Shown: one piece after another, positions 5,965-11,444 of the stretch
Numbering within the stretch: the stretch's first letter is position 1
How the letters are laid out: every line of letters starts with the position of its first letter
NCBI GenBank assembly: GCA_027028805.1
Contig: JALVHX010000125.1
Location: forward strand, 1 to 11,444
Direction of reading: 5' to 3'
From: Desulfurococcales archaeon
GTDB taxonomy: Archaea; Thermoproteota; Thermoprotei_A; Sulfolobales; Desulfurococcaceae
DNA length: 11,444 nucleotides
Program-made: the position numbers and the translations under genes
Notes under the pieces: model-generated
Told to the model about the DNA's origin: nothing
The model's database searches: none
The model's input: the letters and a program-made list of their open reading frames with translations, nothing else

Positions 5965-6698
5965 CCTGTCCTCCTGAGCGTGTAGCGGTGTCTTCCACCG
6001 CCTTCTGCTAGATATCTTATTCCCTTCTCGGCGCTGTAGAGGAGCTCGGTGTTTTTCTCCTCGAGCACGCCTATCCCTATGTATATTGTCCAGAACACGT
6101 CGTCGCCCAGCTTATCCATGGTCTTCATCTGTTCCAGCAGGTTGTTGGAGTAGCTGTAGGCCAGGAGATCGCTTGTCATGGTGTCGTATAGCGGGTTTAT
6201 CACCCGTATATCGTTGATCGTGTAGACTGGCTCGGCGGCGGCCATTGTTTTTCCCCTGCCCAGAGAGGCTAGGGATGCCGCGACAACGGCTCTCCTCGAG
6301 AACGGTATTGCTATGGCGTCGTAGTCTCCGCCTCCCGGTATGCTGGCCAGCTTCTCTATGTATTCCTCGATCGTATCGGCTGCCAGGGGCTTGTATACGC
6401 GTGTTTCTATGCCGTTTACGCCGTGTTCAAGGCCCTCTGGATGATAAACCGTGATCTCTGCCCCGTATTGTTTCTCGACGCGGGCGAAGAGGCGGAGGCC
6501 CGGCAGGCTCTCCCATACGAGTGCTGTGTGGAGTATGTAGGCTATCCTGGGCCGGGGCCCCAGCATTTTCCGCCGCGACACTGTTCTTCTTATTCGTCTC
6601 AGCAAGAGGTTTCTTAGGCAGGTGGGACATACCTTGTTGCCCGATGACCTGTGGAGGTAGAAGGCGGGTCTTTTTCTGCATATGCTACAGGTCTCCAC
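5961..6698 (-). CDS. TtuA/Ncs6-like protein with lost PP-loop (probable pseudoenzyme)
   Basis: The N terminus is the zinc finger of the TtuA/Ncs6 tRNA-thiolation family: C4, C7, C24 and C27 within CSICRKRPAFYLHRSSG, followed by a basic helix and TVSRRKMLGPRPRIAY. In active enzymes this leads straight into the ATP-binding PP-loop SGGKDS. Here the corresponding segment reads ILHTALVWESLPGL (55-68), with no Ser-Gly-Gly-Lys-Asp-Ser. Later segments still follow the Rossmann-like plan: GDYDAIAIPFSRRAVVAASL in the region of the family's GHNxDDxA helix, and RVINPLYD (165-172) near the conserved R-x-x-x-PL turn. There is no cysteine after C27, so the [4Fe-4S] site and the C-terminal zinc finger of TtuA are also absent. 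At 245 residues it is shorter than the usual 300 or more. It is therefore unlikely to adenylate tRNA and may be a regulatory or scaffold homologue. GTG 6698 has GAGGT 9 nt upstream and lies 5 nt after the upstream gene. Confidence 0.65.
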   Translation of the reverse strand: METCSICRKRPAFYLHRSSGNKVCPTCLRNLLLRRIRRTVSRRKMLGPRPRIAYILHTALVWESLPGLRLFARVEKQYGAEITVYHPEGLEHGVNGIETRVYKPLAADTIEEYIEKLASIPGGGDYDAIAIPFSRRAVVAASLASLGRGKTMAAAEPVYTINDIRVINPLYDTMTSDLLAYSYSNNLLEQMKTMDKLGDDVFWTIYIGIGVLEEKNTELLYSAEKGIRYLAEGGGRHRYTLRRTG

Positions 6699-6703
6699 AG
6701 CGC

Positions 6704-7045
6704 CTAGACCTCGATCTTGTCGAGCCTGTCCTCTCTTAGAAGCCTCCTAGAGAGCTCTAGGGCTTCCTCTATTCCTTTCCTACCACTGTCTTCCTCGACT
6801 ATGCCTAGGATTTCGAGTATGTATGGGTTGACGGATCCCCCGGCCTCTATTAGCTTGTCTCTCATTTTCTCGGCGAAGACGCGTAGCTCGTCTCGTGTCA
6901 CTATGCCGAGGTAGGCCTCGTGGAGGATCTTCTCTATCGCTACTGCTAGGTATCGGTTGCCCCTGTATAGGTCGAGGTGTTCATCGAAATACTTCATGGC
7001 GGCTGAGACTATTTCGTCAACAGTTTTCTCAACGTCGAGGGGCAT
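6704..7045 (-). CDS. Helical protein of unknown function in operon with the TtuA-like gene
   Basis: The 113-residue product is a continuous series of amphipathic helices: VEKTVDEIVSAAMKYFDEH, YLAVAIEKILHEAYLGI, ELRVFAEKMRDKLIEAG, then GIEEALELSRRLLREDR. It is acidic, lacks cysteines and has no membrane segment. I do not recognise it. The ATG at 7045 is preferred over GTG 7057 or ATG 7054 because GGTGAT (7058-7053) sits exactly 7 nt before it, the same arrangement as at the Hsp20-like gene; the longer starts would overlap that site. The stop is 5 nt from the GTG of the TtuA-like gene, so the two are almost certainly one transcript, and the proteins may form a complex. This gene is divergent from the thermosome gene. 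Confidence 0.65.
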   Translation of the reverse strand: MPLDVEKTVDEIVSAAMKYFDEHLDLYRGNRYLAVAIEKILHEAYLGIVTRDELRVFAEKMRDKLIEAGGSVNPYILEILGIVEEDSGRKGIEEALELSRRLLREDRLDKIEV

Positions 7046-7111
7046 CCCATGCATCACCTGGGGCTCTTCTCTATTTCGCCCTGTTTATCGTCATTGTCTA
7101 TCAAGAGCCCC

Positions 7112-7127
7112 TGATTATATTTCTTGG
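7112..7127 (-). promoter_or_regulatory. TATA/BRE-like element for the 7045-5961 operon
   Basis: Read on the minus strand, AAGAAATATAATCAG resembles a BRE plus TATA box and would start transcription near 7090. A weaker block at 7081-7090 (CGATAAACAG) would start too close to the ribosome site. Both lie in the divergent region shared with the thermosome promoter. Confidence 0.45.
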
Positions 7128-7154
7128 CCCGGGGATCCCGCCTCGCCTAGAGAT

Positions 7155-7165
7155 ATGTTTATATA
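7155..7165 (+). promoter_or_regulatory. TATA box for the thermosome gene
   Basis: GTTTATATA at 7157-7165 predicts a start near 7187 and a leader of about 55 nt containing GAGGTG at 7230-7235, 7-8 nt before the ATG. A second candidate, ATTATATAG at 7202-7210, would begin the message at about the ribosome site and is less likely, unless used as an alternative (for example stress) promoter. Confidence 0.5.
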
Positions 7166-7242
7166 GAAGCGGTTGTGTCAATAGTGATGTAGAAATCGAT
7201 GATTATATAGGCACGTGTAGATAGGCGCGAGGTGGATGTGCC

Positions 7243-8889
7243 ATGTCCCTCTATGGAGTACCAGTCCTCATATTGAAGGAGGGAACCCAGAGGACGGCGG
7301 GCCGCGACGCTCTCAGAGCAAATATCATGGCGGCGCGCGCCCTCGCCGAGGTGTTGAAGACCAGTCTCGGGCCCAGGGGCCTCGACAAGATGCTCGTGGA
7401 CAGCTTCGGCGACATAACCGTGACAAACGATGGCGCAACGATTGTTAAGGAGATGGAGGTACAGCATCCCGCGGCCAAGCTCCTGGTGGAGGTGGCTAAG
7501 GCCCAGGACGCCGAGGTAGGCGATGGCACGACCACGGCGGTGGTGCTCGCGGGCACTCTTCTCGAGAAGGCTGAGGAGCTTCTCGACCAGAACATTCATC
7601 CCACTATTATAATAGAGGGCTATACAGAGGCCATGAAGAAGGCGTTGGAGATACTTGATGAGATAAGCATAAAGGTTGACCCCAAGGACAGGGCCATGCT
7701 CAGGAAGATCGTTGACACCGCTATATCCAGCAAGTTCGTGGGAAGCGGGGCCATAAAGGACAAGCTAGCCAACATGGCTATCGACGCCGCCCTCACCGTG
7801 GCCGAGGAGAAGGGAGACGGCACCTATAATGTAAGGCTCGACAACATCAAGATCGAGAAGAAGAAGGGCGGCAGCGTCATGGATACACAGCTGATATATG
7901 GAGTTGTGCTTGACAAGGAGGTTGTCCACCCCAACATGCCTCGCCGCGTCAAGAACGCCAAGATCGCTCTAATCGATGCCCCGCTAGAGGTGGAGAAGCC
8001 CGAGATCACGGCTAAGATAAACATCACGAGCCCCGAGCTCATAAAGGCGTTCCTGGACGAGGAGGCCAGGATACTCAAGGAGATGGTTGACAAGATCGCT
8101 GAGACTGGCGCTAACGTGGTTATATGCCAGAAGGGTATCGACGAGGTTGCACAGCACTTCCTAGCCAAGAAAGGAATACTGGCTGTGAGAAGGGTGAAGA
8201 AGAGCGATATGGAGAAGCTTGAGAGGGCCACGGGCGGCAAGATCGTCAGCAGTATAAGGGATCTGAAGCCGGAGGATCTCGGCGAGGCCGAGCTGGTTGA
8301 GGAGAGGAGGGTTGGCAACGACAAGATGGTGTTCATAGAGGGATGCAAGAACCCCAAGGCGGTGAGCATACTGGTGCGCGGCGCCAACGACATGGTGCTC
8401 GACGAGGTTGAGAGGAGCCTCCAGGACGCGCTCCACGTGCTCCGCAACGTCATGAGGGAGCCCAAGGTTTTGCCCGGCGGAGGCGCGCCGGAGGTCGAGG
8501 TCGCCCTGAGGCTTGAGGAGTACGCGGAGAAGGTTACCGGGAGGAAGCAGTTGGCTATAAAGGCGTTCGCGGAGGCTCTACAGGAGATACCCATGATACT
8601 CGCCGAGACAGCAGGCCTCGACGCTCTCGACGCCTTGATGAAGCTGAGGCAGTATCACAGTGAGGGCAAGAAGGGCGCAGGCGTGGACGTGTTGAACGGA
8701 AGGATCGTGGAGGATATGGCGGCTATAAACGTGCTCGAGCCCACTATAGTGAAGAAGCAGGTGATCAAGAGCGCCACTGAGGCGGCGGCCACTATACTCA
8801 AGATCGACGACATAATAGCGGCGAGCCCGCTCAAGAAGGAGGAGAAGGGCAAGGAGAAGGGCGGCTCCGGCAAGTTCGGCGGCTTCTAG
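7243..8889 (+). CDS. Thermosome subunit (group II chaperonin)
   Basis: The gene encodes a full-length 548-residue subunit of the cytoplasmic two-ring ATP-dependent protein-folding machine, abundant in hyperthermophiles. Diagnostic equatorial-domain motifs are present: LGPRG (42-46), NDGATI (62-67), GDGTTTAVV (93-101) and GGGAPE (412-417). The Asp of [12 protein letters not shown] (D395) matches the catalytic residue of group II chaperonins. The apical domain (about 210-370) carries the helical protrusion ([21 protein letters not shown]) that forms the built-in lid. The protein ends in a charged then Gly/Phe-rich tail (GSGKFGGF) typical of archaeal subunits. ATG 7243 is supported by GAGGTG upstream and by the standard N terminus [12 protein letters not shown]. 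Archaea often carry two or three subunit types; which one this is cannot be told from one sequence, so no alpha/beta symbol is given. It appears monocistronic, with its own promoter and terminator. Confidence 0.98.
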   Translation: MSLYGVPVLILKEGTQRTAGRDALRANIMAARALAEVLKTSLGPRGLDKMLVDSFGDITVTNDGATIVKEMEVQHPAAKLLVEVAKAQDAEVGDGTTTAVVLAGTLLEKAEELLDQNIHPTIIIEGYTEAMKKALEILDEISIKVDPKDRAMLRKIVDTAISSKFVGSGAIKDKLANMAIDAALTVAEEKGDGTYNVRLDNIKIEKKKGGSVMDTQLIYGVVLDKEVVHPNMPRRVKNAKIALIDAPLEVEKPEITAKINITSPELIKAFLDEEARILKEMVDKIAETGANVVICQKGIDEVAQHFLAKKGILAVRRVKKSDMEKLERATGGKIVSSIRDLKPEDLGEAELVEERRVGNDKMVFIEGCKNPKAVSILVRGANDMVLDEVERSLQDALHVLRNVMREPKVLPGGGAPEVEVALRLEEYAEKVTGRKQLAIKAFAEALQEIPMILAETAGLDALDALMKLRQYHSEGKKGAGVDVLNGRIVEDMAAINVLEPTIVKKQVIKSATEAAATILKIDDIIAASPLKKEEKGKEKGGSGKFGGF

Positions 8890-8897
8890 GGGCTCGG

Positions 8898-8917
8898 CGG
8901 GTGACCCGGGGTTTTTC
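8898..8917 (+). terminator. Terminator after the thermosome gene
   Basis: A short stem CGGG (8898-8901) / CCCG (8905-8908) with a TGA loop is followed by GGG and a run of five T at 8912-8916, 9-27 nt after the stop codon. The T run alone would suffice for archaeal RNA polymerase. Confidence 0.5.
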
Positions 8918-8940
8918 CGTGCCGGATAACTCTACATCAT

Positions 8941-8990
8941 GTTTTTAAATCCCGTTATCGGAAACACTTTTACATAACCCGTGTATATAG
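8941..8990 (+). promoter_or_regulatory. rpoK promoter region with three TATA-like blocks
   Basis: TTTTTAAAT (8942-8950), ACTTTTACATAA (8965-8976, preceded by BRE-like GGAAAC) and GTATATAG (8983-8990) could each direct transcription, starting near 8972, 8997 and 9013. The middle one has the best BRE. Inverted arms GATAAC (8925-8930) and GTTATC (8954-8959) flank the first block. Confidence 0.4.
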
Positions 8991-9036
8991 TGGTTTCTCG
9001 CGCACCATATACTGTAGGGGTGGGTGAAGAATAGGT

Positions 9037-9345
9037 TTGAGCAATAGCGACGCTTGTAGCGGGATACTCGGCTACAAGAAGCTGACCCGCTTCGAGATAG
9101 CCGCTATAGTGGGGGCGAGGGCTCTCCAGCTCACCCTGGGGGCTCCGCCGCTCGTGGATGTATCGAAGGCCCCCTCACTTGATCCCGTGGCGGTTGCCCT
9201 CGTAGAGCTCTACGAGGGTGTGTTGCCGATAACTGTGCGTAGGATGAGGCCTGATGGCGCAAGCTGCGACCTCGCCCTCAGCGAGCTACTTCCCGGGTCA
9301 AGAGGAGATATTGAGCGTCTTATCAGAAGCTGGCGTCCGCGGTGA
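9037..9345 (+). CDS. rpoK: DNA-directed RNA polymerase subunit K (Rpb6/omega homologue)
   Basis: RpoK is the small subunit that helps fold and hold the largest RNA polymerase subunit, the counterpart of eukaryotic Rpb6 and bacterial omega. The core signature is complete: [20 protein letters not shown] at 16-35 followed by APPLVD at 36-41, then [10 protein letters not shown] (49-58) and [14 protein letters not shown] (61-74). The TTG start has GGTGA at 9023-9027, 9 nt upstream, and yields a short tail ([14 protein letters not shown]) before the core. The 102-residue length is slightly greater than usual because the reading frame runs about 15-18 residues past the normal end ([15 protein letters not shown]). 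That stretch is also coding in another frame for the start of the membrane protease gene, so the extension may be a by-product of the overlap. Confidence 0.95.
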   Translation: MSNSDACSGILGYKKLTRFEIAAIVGARALQLTLGAPPLVDVSKAPSLDPVAVALVELYEGVLPITVRRMRPDGASCDLALSELLPGSRGDIERLIRSWRPR

Positions 9346-10417
9346 AGTGGTCGGGTTCAGTGTTTTCCGCGGGCGCCGCATATACGATGTCCGCCTAGAC
9401 CGTTTTCTAGGCGAGGAGGAGTTTGAGAGATTCTACCGTGTCTCGGTTGCCCGCGGCTACCAGCCTCTCCAGCTCGTGGGGGTTGGGGGCGGGCCCTGGC
9501 TCCGGTTCATCGAGCTTCCGCGCGGCCGCGGCGTGTGGCTGGTGGTGCTTCTGCTGGCCGCGACCTTTGCCACTGTGTGGTTGACCGGCCTAGCGTTTTC
9601 TCAGGGATACGTTGAGGTTACTGGCCTAGGGTTATCGCCCAGCGTCATGGCCACGATATATGCTCTCCTCTTCCTGGCTGTCCTGGGTAGCCATGAGCTC
9701 GGCCATCTCGCCGCCTCCTGGAGATACGGCGTACCGGTCTCAGGGCCGTATTTCATACCGGCTCCGCCGGCTCAGCTGGGCTTCATAGGGAGCCTTGGCT
9801 CCGTTATATCTATGAGGGGGCTTCCCCCGAGCAGGAGGAGCCTCGCGTTGATAGGTATATCGGGGCCTATAGCCGGGTTCTTGGCCGGCCTCGTGGTGGG
9901 CTTGGCGGGTGTTTATTTCTCAGCCCTTATACCGGCCTCTACGGCGGCGGAGCTCGCTGAGCGCGGCATGGTTGAGGAGGTGCCGTACGCGCCTCTGGCC
10001 CTGGCCCTGCTCCTCGATGCTAGGGGTGTTCCGCCAGGCTACACCATAGTTGTTCATCCCGTAGCGTTTGTGGCGTTCATAATATTCATGGTAACGTATC
10101 TCAACCTCATGCCTATAGGCCAGCTCGATGGGGGCCATGTTGTGAGAAGCTATGTCTCGGCGAGGACGCATAGCCTTGTTGGATACGCCGCTATAGCCGC
10201 GAACATCGCTGTGGGCGCAGCCTTGTCGGCTCTCGGGCTCGGGGGAGCCATATATCTGGCAATAGGCTTCGTCCTGGTGTTCTTCAAGCTCTTGTTCGGC
10301 CGCGGAGACCACCCGGGCCCAGCCAACGCGTTGTCGCGGATGAGGGGCGGCTACCGCCTAATAATACTCCTCTATATAGCTCTCCTAGCCCTAACCGCCC
10401 CTGTCCCCCTCGTGTAG
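9254..10417 (+). CDS. Site-2-protease-type membrane zinc metalloprotease (peptidase M50)
   Basis: This is a multi-spanning intramembrane metalloprotease of the S2P family, which cuts substrate proteins within or next to the membrane, often releasing regulatory factors. The zinc-binding HELGH is at 147-151, inside a hydrophobic helix (about 130-150), and the third ligand lies in [12 protein letters not shown] at 284-295, the family's N-x-x-P-x-x-x-LDG motif. The conserved region between them ([18 protein letters not shown], then ISGPIAGF near 202-209) is also present. About six or seven hydrophobic spans are visible (near 93-112, 130-147, 198-223, 265-284, 308-327, 330-349 and 367-387). A soluble N-terminal domain of about 90 residues precedes them. 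ATG 9254 overlaps rpoK by 92 nt and has GAGG close by; TTG 9311 with GAGGAG 3 nt upstream would reduce the overlap to 35 nt. The true start is uncertain. Translation is probably coupled to rpoK. Confidence 0.93.
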   Translation: MAQAATSPSASYFPGQEEILSVLSEAGVRGEVVGFSVFRGRRIYDVRLDRFLGEEEFERFYRVSVARGYQPLQLVGVGGGPWLRFIELPRGRGVWLVVLLLAATFATVWLTGLAFSQGYVEVTGLGLSPSVMATIYALLFLAVLGSHELGHLAASWRYGVPVSGPYFIPAPPAQLGFIGSLGSVISMRGLPPSRRSLALIGISGPIAGFLAGLVVGLAGVYFSALIPASTAAELAERGMVEEVPYAPLALALLLDARGVPPGYTIVVHPVAFVAFIIFMVTYLNLMPIGQLDGGHVVRSYVSARTHSLVGYAAIAANIAVGAALSALGLGGAIYLAIGFVLVFFKLLFGRGDHPGPANALSRMRGGYRLIILLYIALLALTAPVPLV

Positions 10418-10436
10418 CGGGAGGAGCCGGTGGGTG

Positions 10437-10450
10437 GATGAAATAAAATG
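10437..10450 (+). promoter_or_regulatory. TATA box for the topoisomerase gene
   Basis: AAATAAAAT at 10441-10449 in the 79-base gap predicts transcription from about 10470. That leaves a leader of about 26 nt that holds the GGGGAT ribosome site at 10483-10488. Confidence 0.5.
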
Positions 10451-10496
10451 GGGACTGTGTCTTCTTTTCTCCTTGCTGAACAGGGGATGCTGTGAG

Positions 10497-11444
10497 ATGA
10501 TGGCTCGTCGAGGACTACCGGGTGGCGCCGAGGGGTTCGCCGGGTATAGGAGTATATGGGGGCTCAGGGGCCGCGTCGTCGTCATAGCCGAGAAGCCGAA
10601 GGCGGCTATGAGGATCAAGGATGCGTTGGCGGCGGGGGGCCGGGCCCGGGCTATGCGTTACCGTGGCGTACCCTACTGGGTTATATCGCGGGGCTCGTTG
10701 ACCATAGTCGTTGCCCCGGCGGCGGGGCATCTATATGGGTTGTATACTGAGGAGAGGGGTTATCCATCCTTCAATTATACCTGGAAGCCGCTCTATATAG
10801 CCGAGAAGGGGGCGGGGTATACGAGGAAGTTTATAGAGCTCCTGGACAGGGTGTGCCGGGGGGCCAGCTACTATGTTAACGCCTGCGACTACGATATAGA
10901 GGGTAGCGTCATAGGTTATTTGATAATAAAGCATCATGGTCGCCTCGAACGGGCTCTTAGGGCTAAGTATTCGAGCCTCACGGTATCGGAGCTCAGGGAG
11001 GCTTTTAATAGGCTTGAGCCCCTTGACACGCCTATGGTTGAGGCCGGGCTGGCGCGCCACGAGCTCGACTGGATATGGGGTATAAATGTCAGCAGGGCGT
11101 TGATGGATGCCGTTAAGAGGGCTTCTGGTAAACGCGTCACGTTGAGCGCGGGCAGGGTTCAGACCCCTACTCTCCGCGCCGTCGTTGAGGCCGAGGTGGA
11201 GAGGAACCTCTACATACCTGTGCCCCAGTACACGTTGACGGCTAAGATGATACATAGGGGCCGCGAGTACCAGTTGGAGTACACGGGCCCCGTCTTCGAG
11301 ACAAGGGCTGAGGCGGCCCGTGAGGCGGAGGCGATCAAGGCCGAGGGCCGTCTCATCGTCTCCCGCGTCGACGAGCGTGTTGAGAGGCTTAGGCAACCAT
11401 ATCCCTTCAACCTAGGGGATCTCCAGGAGGAGGCCTCCAGGATC
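10497..11444 (+). CDS. Type IA DNA topoisomerase, N-terminal part (3' end outside window)
   Basis: The first 316 codons of an archaeal type IA topoisomerase (topo I/III class) are present; these enzymes cut one DNA strand through a 5'-phosphotyrosine and pass the other. The TOPRIM domain is at the N terminus: VVVIAEKPKAA (27-37) with E32 as the conserved acidic residue, and the metal-binding DYDIEG at 131-136. Further on is LSAGRVQTPTL at 216-226, a hallmark of the family, and RQPYPFNLGDLQEEAS near the right edge. The catalytic tyrosine normally follows some tens of residues later and lies outside the window. There is no helicase module before TOPRIM, so this is not reverse gyrase. ATG 10497 is followed directly by a second ATG; GGGGAT 8 nt upstream favours the first. 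The frame is open to the last base. Confidence 0.95.
   Translation, partial: MMARRGLPGGAEGFAGYRSIWGLRGRVVVIAEKPKAAMRIKDALAAGGRARAMRYRGVPYWVISRGSLTIVVAPAAGHLYGLYTEERGYPSFNYTWKPLYIAEKGAGYTRKFIELLDRVCRGASYYVNACDYDIEGSVIGYLIIKHHGRLERALRAKYSSLTVSELREAFNRLEPLDTPMVEAGLARHELDWIWGINVSRALMDAVKRASGKRVTLSAGRVQTPTLRAVVEAEVERNLYIPVPQYTLTAKMIHRGREYQLEYTGPVFETRAEAAREAEAIKAEGRLIVSRVDERVERLRQPYPFNLGDLQEEASRI

Noticed and set aside
7824..8594. Long minus-strand open frame (256 codons) opposite the thermosome gene
   Set aside because: The Ser/Leu-rich product mirrors the codon bias of the certain sense gene; there is no ribosome site, promoter or recognisable motif.
10731..11396. Minus-strand open frame (221 codons) opposite the topoisomerase gene
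   Set aside because: The sense strand encodes unmistakable TOPRIM and GRVQTPTL motifs; the antisense product shows no domain and low-complexity composition.
10497..11444. Reverse gyrase
   Set aside because: Reverse gyrase has a large helicase-like module before TOPRIM; here TOPRIM begins within 30 residues of the start.
1..11444. CRISPR arrays, insertion sequences, integrases, toxin-antitoxin pairs, tRNA or rRNA genes
   Set aside because: No direct repeat series, terminal inverted repeats, transposase motifs, cloverleaf-like sequence or rRNA signature was seen on reading either strand.

Overview
The window looks like chromosomal DNA from a hyperthermophilic crenarchaeon, probably order Desulfurococcales and perhaps the Pyrodictiaceae. 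Supporting signs are a thermosome (group II chaperonin) gene, archaeal RpoK, the archaeal-only GatE subunit, an archaeal type IA topoisomerase, a PPP-family phosphatase, AGG/ATA-rich codon use, frequent TTG and GTG starts, TATA-box promoters and tight gene packing. The family-level placement is inference. No rRNA, tRNA, CRISPR array, IS element or other mobile-element sign was seen, and no gene-free stretch exceeds about 185 bases.

Layout. (1) Positions 1-722 hold the 3' end of gatE (Glu-tRNA(Gln) amidotransferase). (2) Positions 865-4188 are a compact plus-strand cluster of four genes: a small unknown protein, a two-module HTH/Lrp-like regulator, an unknown beta-rich protein and a PP1/PP2A-type protein phosphatase, with overlaps at the last two junctions. 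(3) A minus-strand minimal Hsp20-like gene (4200-4484) meets the phosphatase gene tail to tail and shares a divergent promoter region with the next cluster. (4) Positions 4621-5964 hold a possible 13-residue leader peptide and three unknown genes, one with a zinc ribbon. (5) Converging on these is a two-gene minus-strand operon (7045-5961): a small helical protein followed by a TtuA/Ncs6-like protein that keeps its N-terminal zinc finger but has lost the PP-loop. (6) Divergent from that operon is the thermosome gene (7243-8889). (7) rpoK (9037-9345) overlaps a site-2-protease-type membrane metalloprotease gene (to 10417). (8) A type IA DNA topoisomerase gene begins at 10497 and runs off the right edge.

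The recognised genes serve translation, transcription, protein folding, membrane proteolysis and DNA topology. The less ordinary material is the regulator/phosphatase cluster, the zinc-ribbon cluster with its leader ORF, and the degenerate TtuA-like operon. These are the best candidates for undescribed biology, but none shows the hallmarks of a defence system or mobile element. Several start codons here were chosen by Shine-Dalgarno matches, notably two minus-strand genes with GGTGAT exactly 7 nt before the start.
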